Assembly: GCA_032718865.1 (NCBI GenBank)
Contig: JALUTQ010000039.1
Location: 868,001 to 932,000 of the forward strand
Length of the DNA stretch: 64,000 bases
Origin: Tilletia caries
Taxonomy: Eukaryota > Basidiomycota > Exobasidiomycetes > Tilletiales > Tilletiaceae
Direction of reading: 5' to 3'
Part shown: positions 54,800-64,000 of the stretch, in pieces
Layout: each line of letters begins with the position of its first letter
How positions within the stretch are numbered: position 1 is the first letter of the stretch
Notes under the pieces: model-generated
Told to the model about the DNA's origin: nothing
Seen by the model: only the letters and a program-made list of their open reading frames with translations
The model's database searches: none
Position numbers and translations under genes: made by a program

Positions 54800-57627
54800 T
54801 CATTGGGAGCTGAGCCGCACTTCGTCTTTCGTAAGTGCGCGCAGAAGAATGCTGAACGCGCCCACGTTGTCACGTTTACCCCGGAGATGGCAGTAATGCC
54901 AGGTCTTGTTCCCACCGATCTTGCTGTGCAGACCGCGTTGAAAGGGGTGCTGCTTCGTCGTGTACTCCTCCGATGTAACGAGGACATCCTTTTGATGGTT
55001 GGGATCAGCTTGTGCTTTGGCCACCAACCGCTCTCGAAATTGCCGATGTCCAAAACGAGCTAAGGTAGCTCGAGAGCGCTTTGCCAAAACGAACTTGGCA
55101 GCTGGTTCCTCGTTTGCTTCATCGCCTTGTACCGCCGCCTCTCGCTGCGGTACGTTGGAATATGGCATTCCTTGCCGTCGACGTCGGCGCTTGATCATCC
55201 GCGCGGTCATGAATTCCGGCAGTACCACCAGGTCGTAGTTGGATACGAGGGCATTAACGGTGCAGTTTTGGGCCTGTGTGATGTGTACTCGAAGCCGTTT
55301 GTGTGCTCTCAAAATCGACCTTTCGTTAGGGCGGACGAAGTGGGGATGGCTCTTCTTGGCGGCCTTGCGGGCAGCGGGTTGCTCGGCCGAGCTAGACCGG
55401 CCCTTCTTCTTTTTGCCACCTCTTTGCTTGTTGACTCGCCGACGCGCTCGACGTCTTCTTCTGCCGGTATCGGTGTCCACCGTGGGCCCCGTCTCATTCT
55501 TGAGTTTTTCCAGCTTGGACTGCGCACTTGCGATGCTTGCATGGGCCCGTTCGATGTGCTCGTTGAAACCCGTCAGATAAGTGTAAAACTGCTGCCGTTG
55601 AGCATCGTAGCCGGTAAGCAGATCGCGAGCTCCGGGGTCCAATGCGATGCAGTTTCCGGCTCGCTTTGTCGGTTCGAAGACTGCTTTGTTGCGCGAGTTC
55701 CATCCCTTGTCCAACCCCTGCCGTTTTTCCTTCCTCTGTGTATGGTCCCGTCCAAGCGTCGTGGCTCAGAAGCAAGTACCACTTACGGCCTGTCCTGTGA
55801 ATGCTGAAGCTTCTGGAAGCTCCCGTGAGGAGCTTGACCCAGTCCGATCGCTTTCTCCTGCGCTCGCCCGGTCCAGCCAGCATGCGATCTCGCACGTAAA
55901 GGTTGGAGTCGATGTGGTTGAGGATGCGTGGGAATAGTGCTCCTCGCTTATCGATGGCGTCTGATGTGAAGAACAGAACGGATTTATCATCCTCGTCGGC
56001 GGAATCAAGTCGATAGGACTTTGTCCATCCACGCTCCAGGTTTGTCTGCGCCGCTCGAGCGTTCGCCGCCACCTTGAGGACTTGTTCGCGTTGAAAATTG
56101 TGGGGAAGTTCGATGAGGCGTTGACGGTTCTGATCGACTGAAGCCCTCTCCTCTGCAGTCATCTTGTTCCATTTCGTTTGGCTGAGACAAGTCTGGTCGG
56201 CCAAGACGAAGGCATCCGTTTTTCTCTCCGACGTCCTTTGCTTTTTGGAGGCGAGCGCGAACCATCTGTCGCAAAGAGGCCGCCAATGATTCCCACTCCC
56301 GGAGCTTTGCTCCAAGTTCTGCCGAAGGATAGAGTCGAAGTCGCAAAGCTCGTAAGCATTCCGGCTCGTTCCGCTTGGGTGGAGCTCTCTTCTTGTCCTT
56401 GGCAGCACGTCGCTCGAAGGCTGCCTTAGAGTCGGCGTCGTAAGATAGCTTGCGCACTTTCTTTGAATCTCTGCTGCCTTCTCCGTCCTCCATCTTTCTT
56501 TTTCCCGTATCCCTCTTCGACCCCTTTGGCTTCGTGAGGGAGGAGGTATACAAGCCCCGCGTCACGAATGCATCCCAAAGCCGCTGAGTTGCCCACGTCC
56601 TGCACTCCCAAAAGCTTGCCCCTTCTCGCGCATCCGAAACGTTTTGCCCCATGTCGTTACGAGAGATGAGTTGCTGTCGACTGAACCGCAGGGATGAAGC
56701 AGAAATGATGCCCTGTTCCCGATTGGCTCGTGGCTGATGGACAGTCGTTGCCCATTCCCAATCCTTGCCCGCAGAAAAGGCGTCTGAAAGCCTTGCGGAT
56801 TCTTGCGTCCAGCTCTCTCCTGTGATGCCCCACAATCTTCGCGAGAGTCTGCTTGACTCATCCGTAAACCATGGTGCGAAAATTGGTGCAGCCGCCAATA
56901 AAATCGCCACTCGAACTTCCGCCACCAAGGAGCTCGTCGCAAAGTCAAGAAGGTTGTTGACTTTGGCCTTCCAGTCATCTTTCTGACTGGACCGGAGTGC
57001 TTGAATTAGGGCATCCTGCTTGTCCTTCGCTGGTAGCCGCGCAATAGATTCCCATGATGAGGTGGGCGGTTGCGGCGGTTGCGGTGGTTGCGATGGTTGC
57101 AGTTCGAACCCGGGAGGCGGAGGGGGCCGATCCCTCTCAGCGAGAGTAGGGTCCAGCCACGGCAGTGGTGGCGGTGCGAGATCTTGCGGTGTTGGCGGTG
57201 GCGGCGAAGGGGGGGAGCTGGGTTGGACTGGTAGTGTTCGTAGTCTGCGGGGCCAAGCCGGGGCGGGAGATCGGGGTCTAGCCACGGCGGCCGTGGCGGA
57301 GGAGCTGGGTTAGGATGGCGTGCATCTGAACCAGAGAGAGAGGGTAATGAGTCTGTGTTCAAAAACATACTCCACGCAAGGACACCACTGCATGTACTCA
57401 CCACCATCATCATGATCTGCATCCAGCATCGGAATCCCTGTTGGACGTCCGCGAGTTCGTGCAGCGCTAGGGCCAGCGACGCTCTGCGGCTCGTCCAAGA
57501 ACTCGATGGGCCTCTTCGCAGGTTCCGGCTGAGTGATATCAAGTGGCGTCAGATCTTGCATAGTACGCACAGCTATGCAACAAGATCTCCAGTGATTGCT
57601 TACCTCGTACGCAGGCATCTCCTTCAT
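54800..57627 (-). pseudogene. Fanzor (eukaryotic TnpB-like RNA-guided nuclease) with frame disruptions
   Basis: Fanzors are TnpB relatives that in studied cases cut DNA guided by an RNA encoded with the gene. The minus strand shows their parts in order: CLRALRLRLYPSAELGAKL (N-terminal WED-type segment), a helical region, CIALDPGARDLLTGYD (RuvC-I, Asp), YDLVVLPEFMTARMIKR (RuvC-II, Glu), LARFGHRQFRERLVAK, TSEEYTTK and RDNVGAFSILL (RuvC-III, Asp). The zinc ribbon between the last two keeps LHSKIGGNK but has lost most cysteines. The frame shifts at least three times: at a C7 run (57209-57215), near 56270-56300, and near 55700-55720. Exon 57627-57402 and an intron to 57324 give a Pro-rich N-terminus. 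It is most likely a decayed gene, although homopolymer sequencing errors could mimic some shifts. Confidence 0.82.
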
Positions 57628-58135
57628 TTACCTCTCCAACACCTCCTGGGATTGGGCAGAAGCGGTAGAAGGTGGCGCTGTCTCTAAGAAGGGAGGCCGG
57701 AGGACGAAGCAAAGAAGGGGATGAGATGGGGAGAGCAGGTTGAAGAACTGGAGAGGGCAAGCACTCACCGCGAGGAGAAAGATATACCGGCAGACGATCG
57801 TACTCGTAGTATCCAAAGAGAGATCGACGTCTGTTCCGATCAGAGGCAATGCAATCAGCAGGCTTCGATCTTCGGGGATCTCGGTCGGATTCGGGAAGCG
57901 CGACTTACCGAAGGGACTTGCAAGTTGCAAGGGTGCAAGGGAGGAGAGCAAGCAAGCTTGCAAGCAAGCAAGCTGAATTGCAGCGACTGCATTCCCCAAG
58001 GATCCAGGATAGTAACAAATCGAGGATACATCCGGCGCCAGAGAGAGAGGGAGAGAGGGAGACCAAGCGGCGCAGCGCGAAGGGACTACCCGATGACGCC
58101 CTTCCCAAGAATATCCAGCATGGCATCGTTCGGCC
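57628..58135. other. stretch between the Fanzor gene and the TLC-domain gene
   Basis: A short GCAAGCAAGCTT-type repeat (AAGC units, about 57945-57975) is present. No gene is seen. If the Fanzor gene was carried by a transposon, one end should lie here, but I found no terminal inverted repeat matching the other side. Confidence 0.45.
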
Positions 58136-59973
58136 CTACACTCCCCGGGCGTGACGGTGACGCGGCTGATGAAGTTGAGGAAAGAGAGAGAGACGAGGGG
58201 GGGGGGGGAGGAAACGCGTCACATCCAGACTCGGCCGCCCACCCGCCGAACTAGGCCTCGAACTGCCCGACTTCGCCTCGCGCTTGCCGTTCTGGTCCTC
58301 CTTCGCCGCCTTCTTCGCCTTGACAGCCTCAGCCCTCCGCTTAGCCCGTTTGGCGCGTCCCTTCCGCACCCGCTTCTCCTCCTCGTCCCACTCCCGCTTC
58401 CAGGACTCAGGCGCGCGCTGGGCCCACGCTTTACGCACGGCATCGGCTACCAGTCTACGGGCGCGGTCCGTGGTCTCGGCCTGGGATCGGATGGCAAGGA
58501 AGGGCGTCTTATCGCGTGCGTCGGGCCCCGCGTCCAGAGGGATGACAGCGACCGTGCCAAAGGGAGTTGTGCTACCACCCGTAGAGTGCCGCTTGGAGTT
58601 GTTCTGCAACGAGGGACGACGCTCCAGGGCGGACGAGGACCCGACCGACTCAGGCTCGGTATCGAGCTCACTGAGCGAACCTGCAAGGGAAGACGTAGAC
58701 TGCTTACGGCCCCGACCCAGACGGTCAGCCGCGGCCCTGGCAGCCTTGTGGAGCGCGAGGACGGGCGCGGCTGAGCCAAAGTTTGCGTACACGGGCACGG
58801 CGCCCCCCGTGGGCGTGATGGCGGGCGTGTTGAGGGCCGAGGTGGTGTCCGGCGGGGCGAGACCGTTGAAGAAGCGACCTGCGTTGGCGGCAATGGCAGG
58901 GATCTGAAGACGGAGATTCTGAGCGAAATTGGGGCGACGACGCTTGGAGAGGAGCTCCGTCGGGTTCGCCCTCGCCTTTTCTGAGGCTGCGGTGAGATCC
59001 TGAGCGTCGCGTGCGGAAAGAGTGCCTTCTTCGAGCTTGGCCTTGCGACTGAGACTGCGCTTGCGCATCCGTTTCTGGACACTGAGGATGCACTTGTATC
59101 CCCAGAAGAGGTGCATCGGGTAGGTGACGGCCACGCAGATGAAGGGAGCCCAACTGCCGTCGATGCCGGGTGCGTTGCGACCCTTCTTGGTGTAGGTTGC
59201 GTAGAGGATGCCGAAGTGGAGGCCGACGCGGGTGATGAAGAAGGAGATGGTGAAGCCCATATTGGAGCGCAAGGGCGGGTAGAGACACGCGATGCCCATG
59301 ACACTGATGAAGAAGGGAAGACGGATTTAGCTTACAAGGAGCCGCGCCACGACAAAATGAGCTTTGCTCGGACTCACAAGGTCGGCAGCTCAAAGACGGC
59401 TGCAGTGGCTGCAATATGACCCCATCCGCGATGAAGCCAGTACGAGAAGAAGAAGATGTAGGCGGTGTGATGGACCCATCCGGAGGCCATGTTCATCATG
59501 GAGGGGTAGAAGATGGCGCCGAGTGCGAGGTCGGAGAGGAGGTAGGCGATGAAGAAGGCGCAGAGCGGGTGTGTGACGGTGAAGGTGCGCGGGTGGATCT
59601 CGGCGAGACTGAAGAATTGCCAGGTGGCATTGGCGCGTGCTGCTTCGACTGCTTTCTCGACGAGGACACCGCGCACGTTGGCTGGGATGTTCGCCTTGGT
59701 GAGATTAGAGAATTGGAGGATGATGCTGGCGACGGAGCCGAGTACGTCCGGGGGCAGGAGTAGATCTCTGAGGAACGGGATGCTGGCTGTCATGACAAAA
59801 GCGGCGAGGGTGGTGAGGATCCAGGAGCGTTTCTTGAGGTTGTGTGTTCCCTTGAGAACGGTGTTTGCGAGGATGTGCCATATTGAGTGCTGGATGAGGA
59901 GGGAGAGGAGGAGGAGGCGGTAGAGGTGTTGACTGCGCAGGGGCGAGTCCGGGGGGAAGGTGAAGTTGACCAT
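58136..59973 (-). CDS. TLC-domain multi-pass membrane protein
   Basis: TLC (TRAM-Lag1-CLN8) proteins include ceramide synthases and lipid-regulating ER proteins. Two exons (59973-59378 and 59303-58136, a 74-bp intron) give 587 aa. Membrane segments are visible at LYRLLLLSLLIQHSIWHIL, SWILTTLAAFVMTASIPFL, FFIAYLLSDLALGAIFY, TAYIFFFSYWLH and around TISFFITRVGLHFGILY. The WVHHTAYIFFF and RVGLHFGI segments fit the TLC family. There is no Lag1 motif (HHxxD), so it is unlikely to be a ceramide synthase. A long basic, Ser-rich cytosolic tail of about 250 aa follows. Confidence 0.75.
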
Positions 59974-60658
59974 TGGGGTCGTCCGCGGTGGCTGGCTGGA
60001 TGGCTGAGTGCTGAGTGCTGAGCGCTGAGTGGCGAGCTCGAGGGGGTGTGTATGGATGTCAGATCTCGAGATGGTCGAAGCACAGCTCGCTCTGATGGCA
60101 GCTGGCTCAGGGACACGGTCGATGGTCGTATGATGGCGAACTCAGCCCGGGCCCACCGTCAGTCAGTCAGTCAGTCAGTCACTCTCGCTTGTTCAGCTCA
60201 GACAAGGTGTTGGGTTGCGCTCAGCCTCGGCGATGGACAGAACACGTGCCCAAGTGAAACAACAACGCCCGCTCCTCCGACGCGTGACAAACGCGTGCCT
60301 GACGCGCCCCTCTCTGCTCGACGCGAATGCTCGACTTGGTCTCGAACGACTCGCGCTCGACGCGAATGCTCGACTTGGTCTCGAACGACTCGCGCTCGCC
60401 GCGAATGACTCGCGCTCGACGCGAATGGTCCTCCACTTCATCAAGCGTCACGTCAGTCGTCACCGCCCTCCACTACAGTATGTAAGTCCTGCGCCTGACT
60501 GACCCGGACTCCGGTCTCTGCCTGAGTCCTGCTCGGCCCTGCTGAGCACTGAGCGTCGCGACTCTTGACCGTTCAAGCGTGCGACGTCCTACCTCTGTCA
60601 TCATCATCATCAAAAAACATTTACTAAGTACGGTACATACAGCCCATGAACATAGACA
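59974..60658. other. intergenic repeats upstream of the TLC gene
   Basis: It contains a GTCA tetranucleotide run (about 60158-60184) and the 39-bp minisatellite listed next. No gene is seen. Confidence 0.55.
60316..60430. repeat. 39-bp tandem repeat, two full and one partial unit
   Basis: Units start at 60316, 60355 and 60394, each beginning GCTCGACGCGAATG or a one-base variant. The third is cut short and runs into another GCTCGACGCGAATG. Confidence 0.93.
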
Positions 60659-62199
60659 TCAGAGCTTGGATCCGACAATGACTTCGCGCAGTGATTTGGC
60701 GTCGAGGGTCGAGTCCGGGTACGGCAGCCAGGCACCTGCGGTCTGCCATGCTCCACCGTCGACAACCTGAAGAAGAAAGGAAATCCCAGCAGACCACAAA
60801 GAATTCAGATGCAGCTCAAGGTGTTGTCCGGGTTTCACAACAGACGCATGGGCAGGGTTCTGACTCACCACCTTAGTGCCAGTGATGTACGATGCCGCGG
60901 GCGAGAAGAGGAAGACGGCAGCATTGGCAATGTCATCCTTCTCAGCGACGCGCTGCATGGGGATCTTGGTTGCAATCATATCCTCGGCGCCCTTGGGTGT
61001 CAGACGCTCCAGTCCCTCCGTTCCGCGCACGGGCCCGGGTGCGATCGTGTTCGAGCGGATGCCCCACGGTCCAAACTCTGCGAAGGGAGATGGGTCGTAG
61101 CATAGGAAGTTCATCGTTCAGTGTGGGGAGGTTGAGGAGATCTACCCGGCTGGAGTACAAAAGGCTTACCAATGGCTGCGGTTGCCGAGAGCGCGTCAAC
61201 ACCGGCCTTTGCCGCCGAGGCGGGTGCCTGCCAGGCCAGTCCGTAGTAGTGCAGAGTGGCGGAGATGTGAATGTACGAGCCACTTAAGAACAGAGATTAT
61301 TGTGGGTCAGGAATCGTCCACTACAAATACATCGCGCGAAATCAGAGAAGATGACACCTGCTCACTGTGACTTCTTGAGCTCGTCCAAAGTCGCCTTGAT
61401 GGTGTTGTAGGTTCCGACCAGGTCGATTTCTTGCACGGTCCGGAAGCTGGGAGGGGAACGGGTCAAAAAATTCGCGTGGATTAAGTATTCAACTTCGGGA
61501 GGAAGGTCACGATAACAGCGCGGGACCGAGGACTCTTACCCGTTGGAGGAGACACCTTCAATAGGTGCCATGAAGTTTCCCGCCGCGCCAGCGATCACGA
61601 AGTCGATCCGACCAAACGCCTCGACGGTCTTGAATTGGAAGAGAATGGAAAAGGCGCGTCAGCTCTATGGCCTTTACATTCGCGCGGTCAATGGGCCCCG
61701 AGAAGGGAACACGCCGCATGTCCGCGCGCAAGAGCTCGTACCTGTTTTACAGCTGCAACCAAGTCATCAAACTTGCGGACGTCGCCGGGCGTAGCGATGC
61801 ACTTGCGCCCCGGGACCGTCTTTTCGAGCTCCTTGGCGGAGGCTTGGAGTCGGTCTGCTTTACGGCCTACGATGGCGGCATCGGCTCCGTGCCTCATCAA
61901 ACTCTCGACGACCGTGTAGCCTTACGATCCGAAAGTCATGGGCAAAGGAGCTTCGTGTAAGCAGCTTGCCGCCCATATTGGACGTTCAACCGAGTACGTA
62001 CATATACCGGAGCCACCACCGGTGCAGAAGACGACCTTGCCCTTGAAGATGTCATCCTGAGGAAGAACAGCAACAATTAAGTTGTCAATGCTACGCGTGC
62101 CAATGATGGAAGCCGGGGCCAAGGTTGCGCTTCTTCGACTACACTCACCTTGAAGATATCGGTGGAGGGAACGGCGGAGAGAATGACGGGATCGGCCAT
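60659..62199 (-). CDS. SPS19: peroxisomal 2,4-dienoyl-CoA reductase (Sps19-like)
   Basis: The enzyme reduces 2,4-dienoyl-CoA with NADPH so that fatty acids with even-position double bonds can be degraded. Eight exons (62199-62149, 62056-62002, 61920-61742, 61628-61540, 61446-61366, 61282-61170, 61077-60869, 60766-60659) give 294 aa. [20 protein letters not shown] is the dinucleotide site with the Gly-Ile-Cys typical of this group. [38 protein letters not shown] and [15 protein letters not shown] follow. The protein ends in SKL, a type 1 peroxisomal targeting signal. Confidence 0.94.
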
Positions 62200-62810
62200 A
62201 TCGTAGAAGCGGAAAAAGTTAAGAGAGGGCGAGAGCGAGGGCAGTAGGGGAGGCTAAGGTATTCTGCTGTTGGGCCAGAAGATGTCACAGGGTCAGACTT
62301 AAATACAGAATGCTGTCAGCGCACGCTTCGGGCCCGCGCCATCCTTCGGGCGGGCACCGCTTCATCCCATCCCCCCCGGGGCGAGAGGAGACTCACATTA
62401 TTCGCAGCAGGTCCAAGTCAAGTAACGCAGACAGACAGTCAGTCAGATGTTCAGTACTTATATGGAGGCCGAGCGCAAGAAGTGCCAGAGCCAAGCCAAA
62501 GAGGTGAGCCCTGCGCGCTTCAAAGTCAGCGTCAGTACGTAATCCCGGCTATCCGGCTTCAAGAAGATGGCCGAGTGCCGCGCGTGCTCTCTCGAGTGTG
62601 TTTATGAGGTGTTTGCACGTGATAACGCGGTCAATGAAATGCATGGCCCGAACATTCCGAAGTCCGAACATTCCTGACTCGAGCTCGTCGCTCGTCCCCT
62701 TGCTTTGTTTTCTTCTTTCAGCTCGCATCCACAGTCCGGACTTCAGTACATACCGCTCCTCCTCTTCCCTCGCCCTTCCCTCGCCCGTGACCCGCCCCGT
62801 AAATAGCAAG
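62200..62810. promoter_or_regulatory. divergent promoter region, SPS19 and the HAD phosphatase
   Basis: About 611 bp lie between two genes pointing apart. I see no oleate-response-type inverted CGG pair that I would defend. Confidence 0.4.
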
Positions 62811-64000
62811 ATGGCCGCCGCTTCCTCAGCAGCAGCAGCTGGTTCCCCGCCCAAGACTCTCCCCATCGTCAAGCGCCAGCTCGTCGTCTTCGACTTTGAC
62901 TGGTGAGCAGCTCTCATTGAATTCATGCGGTGCATTCCTTTTGACTCGTGAGCTCACACGCGCTGTTCGTTCCTCCTCCTCTTCTTCATGTGCTCCTCTC
63001 TCCTCTAATATTCACTTCTTGTGTGTCGAACCGTCCTCCTGCGCGACTGCCGGGTGTCGCGTGCGATTGGCACCCCTATCTAGGTCGCTCGCAGACCAGG
63101 ACACGGACCGATGGGTGCACGAATGTCTCGCGCCCGAGCTTCGGCGCAAGCAGAAGGCGCTCAAGGGTACCATGGACGGCATGGATCTCTTGTACGTCGT
63201 CATCGTAACCAGCCGGGACTTTCCGATGTCGGCGGGGCTGATTCCTTCCTTCTCAACCGCAGTGCCTCGCTTCTCATCGACTTGCACGCCAAGGGCGTCA
63301 CGCCTGAGCAGATCAAGGACTCTATGAGAAAAATGCCTTTCGTGAGTCCAGAAACGCGTGTGTTGGACATGTTATCGCCCGACTTAGCTGACCTGTTTCG
63401 TCTCTACCGTTCGCGCTTCCGTAGCACCCCGCCATGGTCCGCGGAGTTAAGGATCTCAAGTCCGATAAGCAGACCGAGACAGTCTTCTTCTTGCTCTCGA
63501 ACTCCAACACGGTCTACATCGACACCATCCTCGACGTGAGCTGAACTTCAATCCTTGCTTCAGGAAATCTCTCCGACCCGCTGAACCTTCTTTTTCTCGC
63601 AATCGCGGACTTTCTCCAGCACCAAGGTCTCCAGCCGCCCCACTGCGACATCTTCTCCGAGATCGTGACCAACCCAGCCGAGTTCGAGCCATCCGGTCTG
63701 CTCCGTCTCCGCCGCCGCCTCGACCCCTCCGGCCCCCAACACAGCTGCAAAGTCGGCTGCGGCTCCAACATGTGCAAGGGCGAAGAGTTCGACGCCTTCC
63801 TGACCCGACACGGTGGACGCGAGAGCTTCGAGCGGATCGTCTATGTCGGCGATGGTGGGAATGATTACTGTCCCGTCACGCGTCTCGGGGAGCGGGATCT
63901 GGCGTTTGTGCGCAAGTTCCGCGGGTTGGAGAAGAGGATTGGGAAGGAGGGCAATGTGAAGGCCACGGTTTGGTACTGGACGGGTGCTTGGGAGGTCGAG
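62811..64000 (+). CDS. PHOSPHO-type HAD phosphatase, partial at the window end
   Basis: Animal PHOSPHO1/2 relatives dephosphorylate phosphoethanolamine, phosphocholine or pyridoxal phosphate. Five exons are seen: 62811-62902, 63084-63191, 63263-63341, 63425-63535 and 63620 to the edge. The HAD nucleophile motif is VVFDFDW followed by SLADQDTDRWVHE, where the second Asp is the expected acid/base. Motif II is in FFLLSNSNTVYID. HSCKVGCGSNMCKG is the Cys-rich segment typical of this subgroup, and IVYVGDGGNDYCP is motif III/IV with the Mg-binding Asp pair. The reading frame is open at position 64000. Confidence 0.88.

Noticed and set aside
58136..59973. Ceramide synthase identity for the TLC-domain gene
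   Set aside because: The Lag1 HHxxD motif is absent, so only the general TLC fold can be claimed.

Overview
This is a nuclear window from a fungus. The genes are dense and intron-rich: GT-AG introns are mostly 70-110 bp, a start codon can stand alone in its exon, and several exons are only 7-8 nt. Codons are GC-rich. The gene set includes ALG5, SHR3, BTA1 betaine-lipid synthase, LCB2, MET10, cytosolic ribosomal proteins, SmD3, a 20S proteasome alpha subunit and the exosome subunit MTR3. Gene structure and composition suggest a basidiomycete yeast, perhaps a tremellomycete; this placement is inference. Exon boundaries below were worked out by hand from splice signals, reading phase and family motifs.

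Layout. 0-7.8 kb: ALG5 (-), a GNAT-Mss4/DSS4 fusion gene (-) and SHR3 (+). 7.8-13.7 kb is gene-poor and decayed: a 120-bp duplication, short tandem repeats, a 5'-truncated MET17-type pseudogene with in-frame stops, and a possible tRNA-lysidine-synthase relic. 13.7-26.5 kb is a three-layer transposon nest. A Ty1/copia element (minus strand, 111-bp LTRs, TSD AAAGG) is split by a Ty3/gypsy element (plus strand, 394-bp LTRs that look identical, TSD GAATA). The gag gene of that element is split by a 791-bp hAT-like non-autonomous DNA transposon (18-bp perfect TIRs, 8-bp TSD). The gypsy element also shows a spliceable intron joining gag to pol, an RNase H domain that appears split around the integrase, and a (CT)n frameshift.

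27.6-43.9 kb is a housekeeping block: BTA1, divergent RPL39 and RPL7, RPL10, LCB2, then divergent SMD3 and the proteasome alpha4 gene, then a 3-dehydroshikimate dehydratase. The long RPL7 intron carries a convincing C/D-box snoRNA candidate. 45.5-54.5 kb: MET10 (-) diverging from a 3-hydroxyacyl-CoA dehydrogenase (+), MTR3 (-), and a GRE2-like reductase (-). 54.8-57.6 kb holds a decayed Fanzor (eukaryotic TnpB-like, RNA-guided nuclease family) gene. 58.1-64 kb: a TLC-domain membrane protein (-), a peroxisomal 2,4-dienoyl-CoA reductase ending in SKL (-), and the start of a PHOSPHO-type HAD phosphatase (+) that runs off the window.

Functional threads: lipid metabolism recurs (betaine lipid, sphingoid base, beta-oxidation enzymes, a head-group phosphatase), as does sulfur assimilation (intact MET10, broken MET17-like copy). 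The genes do not form an obvious single pathway cluster. The most unusual content is the transposon nest, the Fanzor relic, the RPL7 snoRNA and the GNAT-Mss4 fusion.
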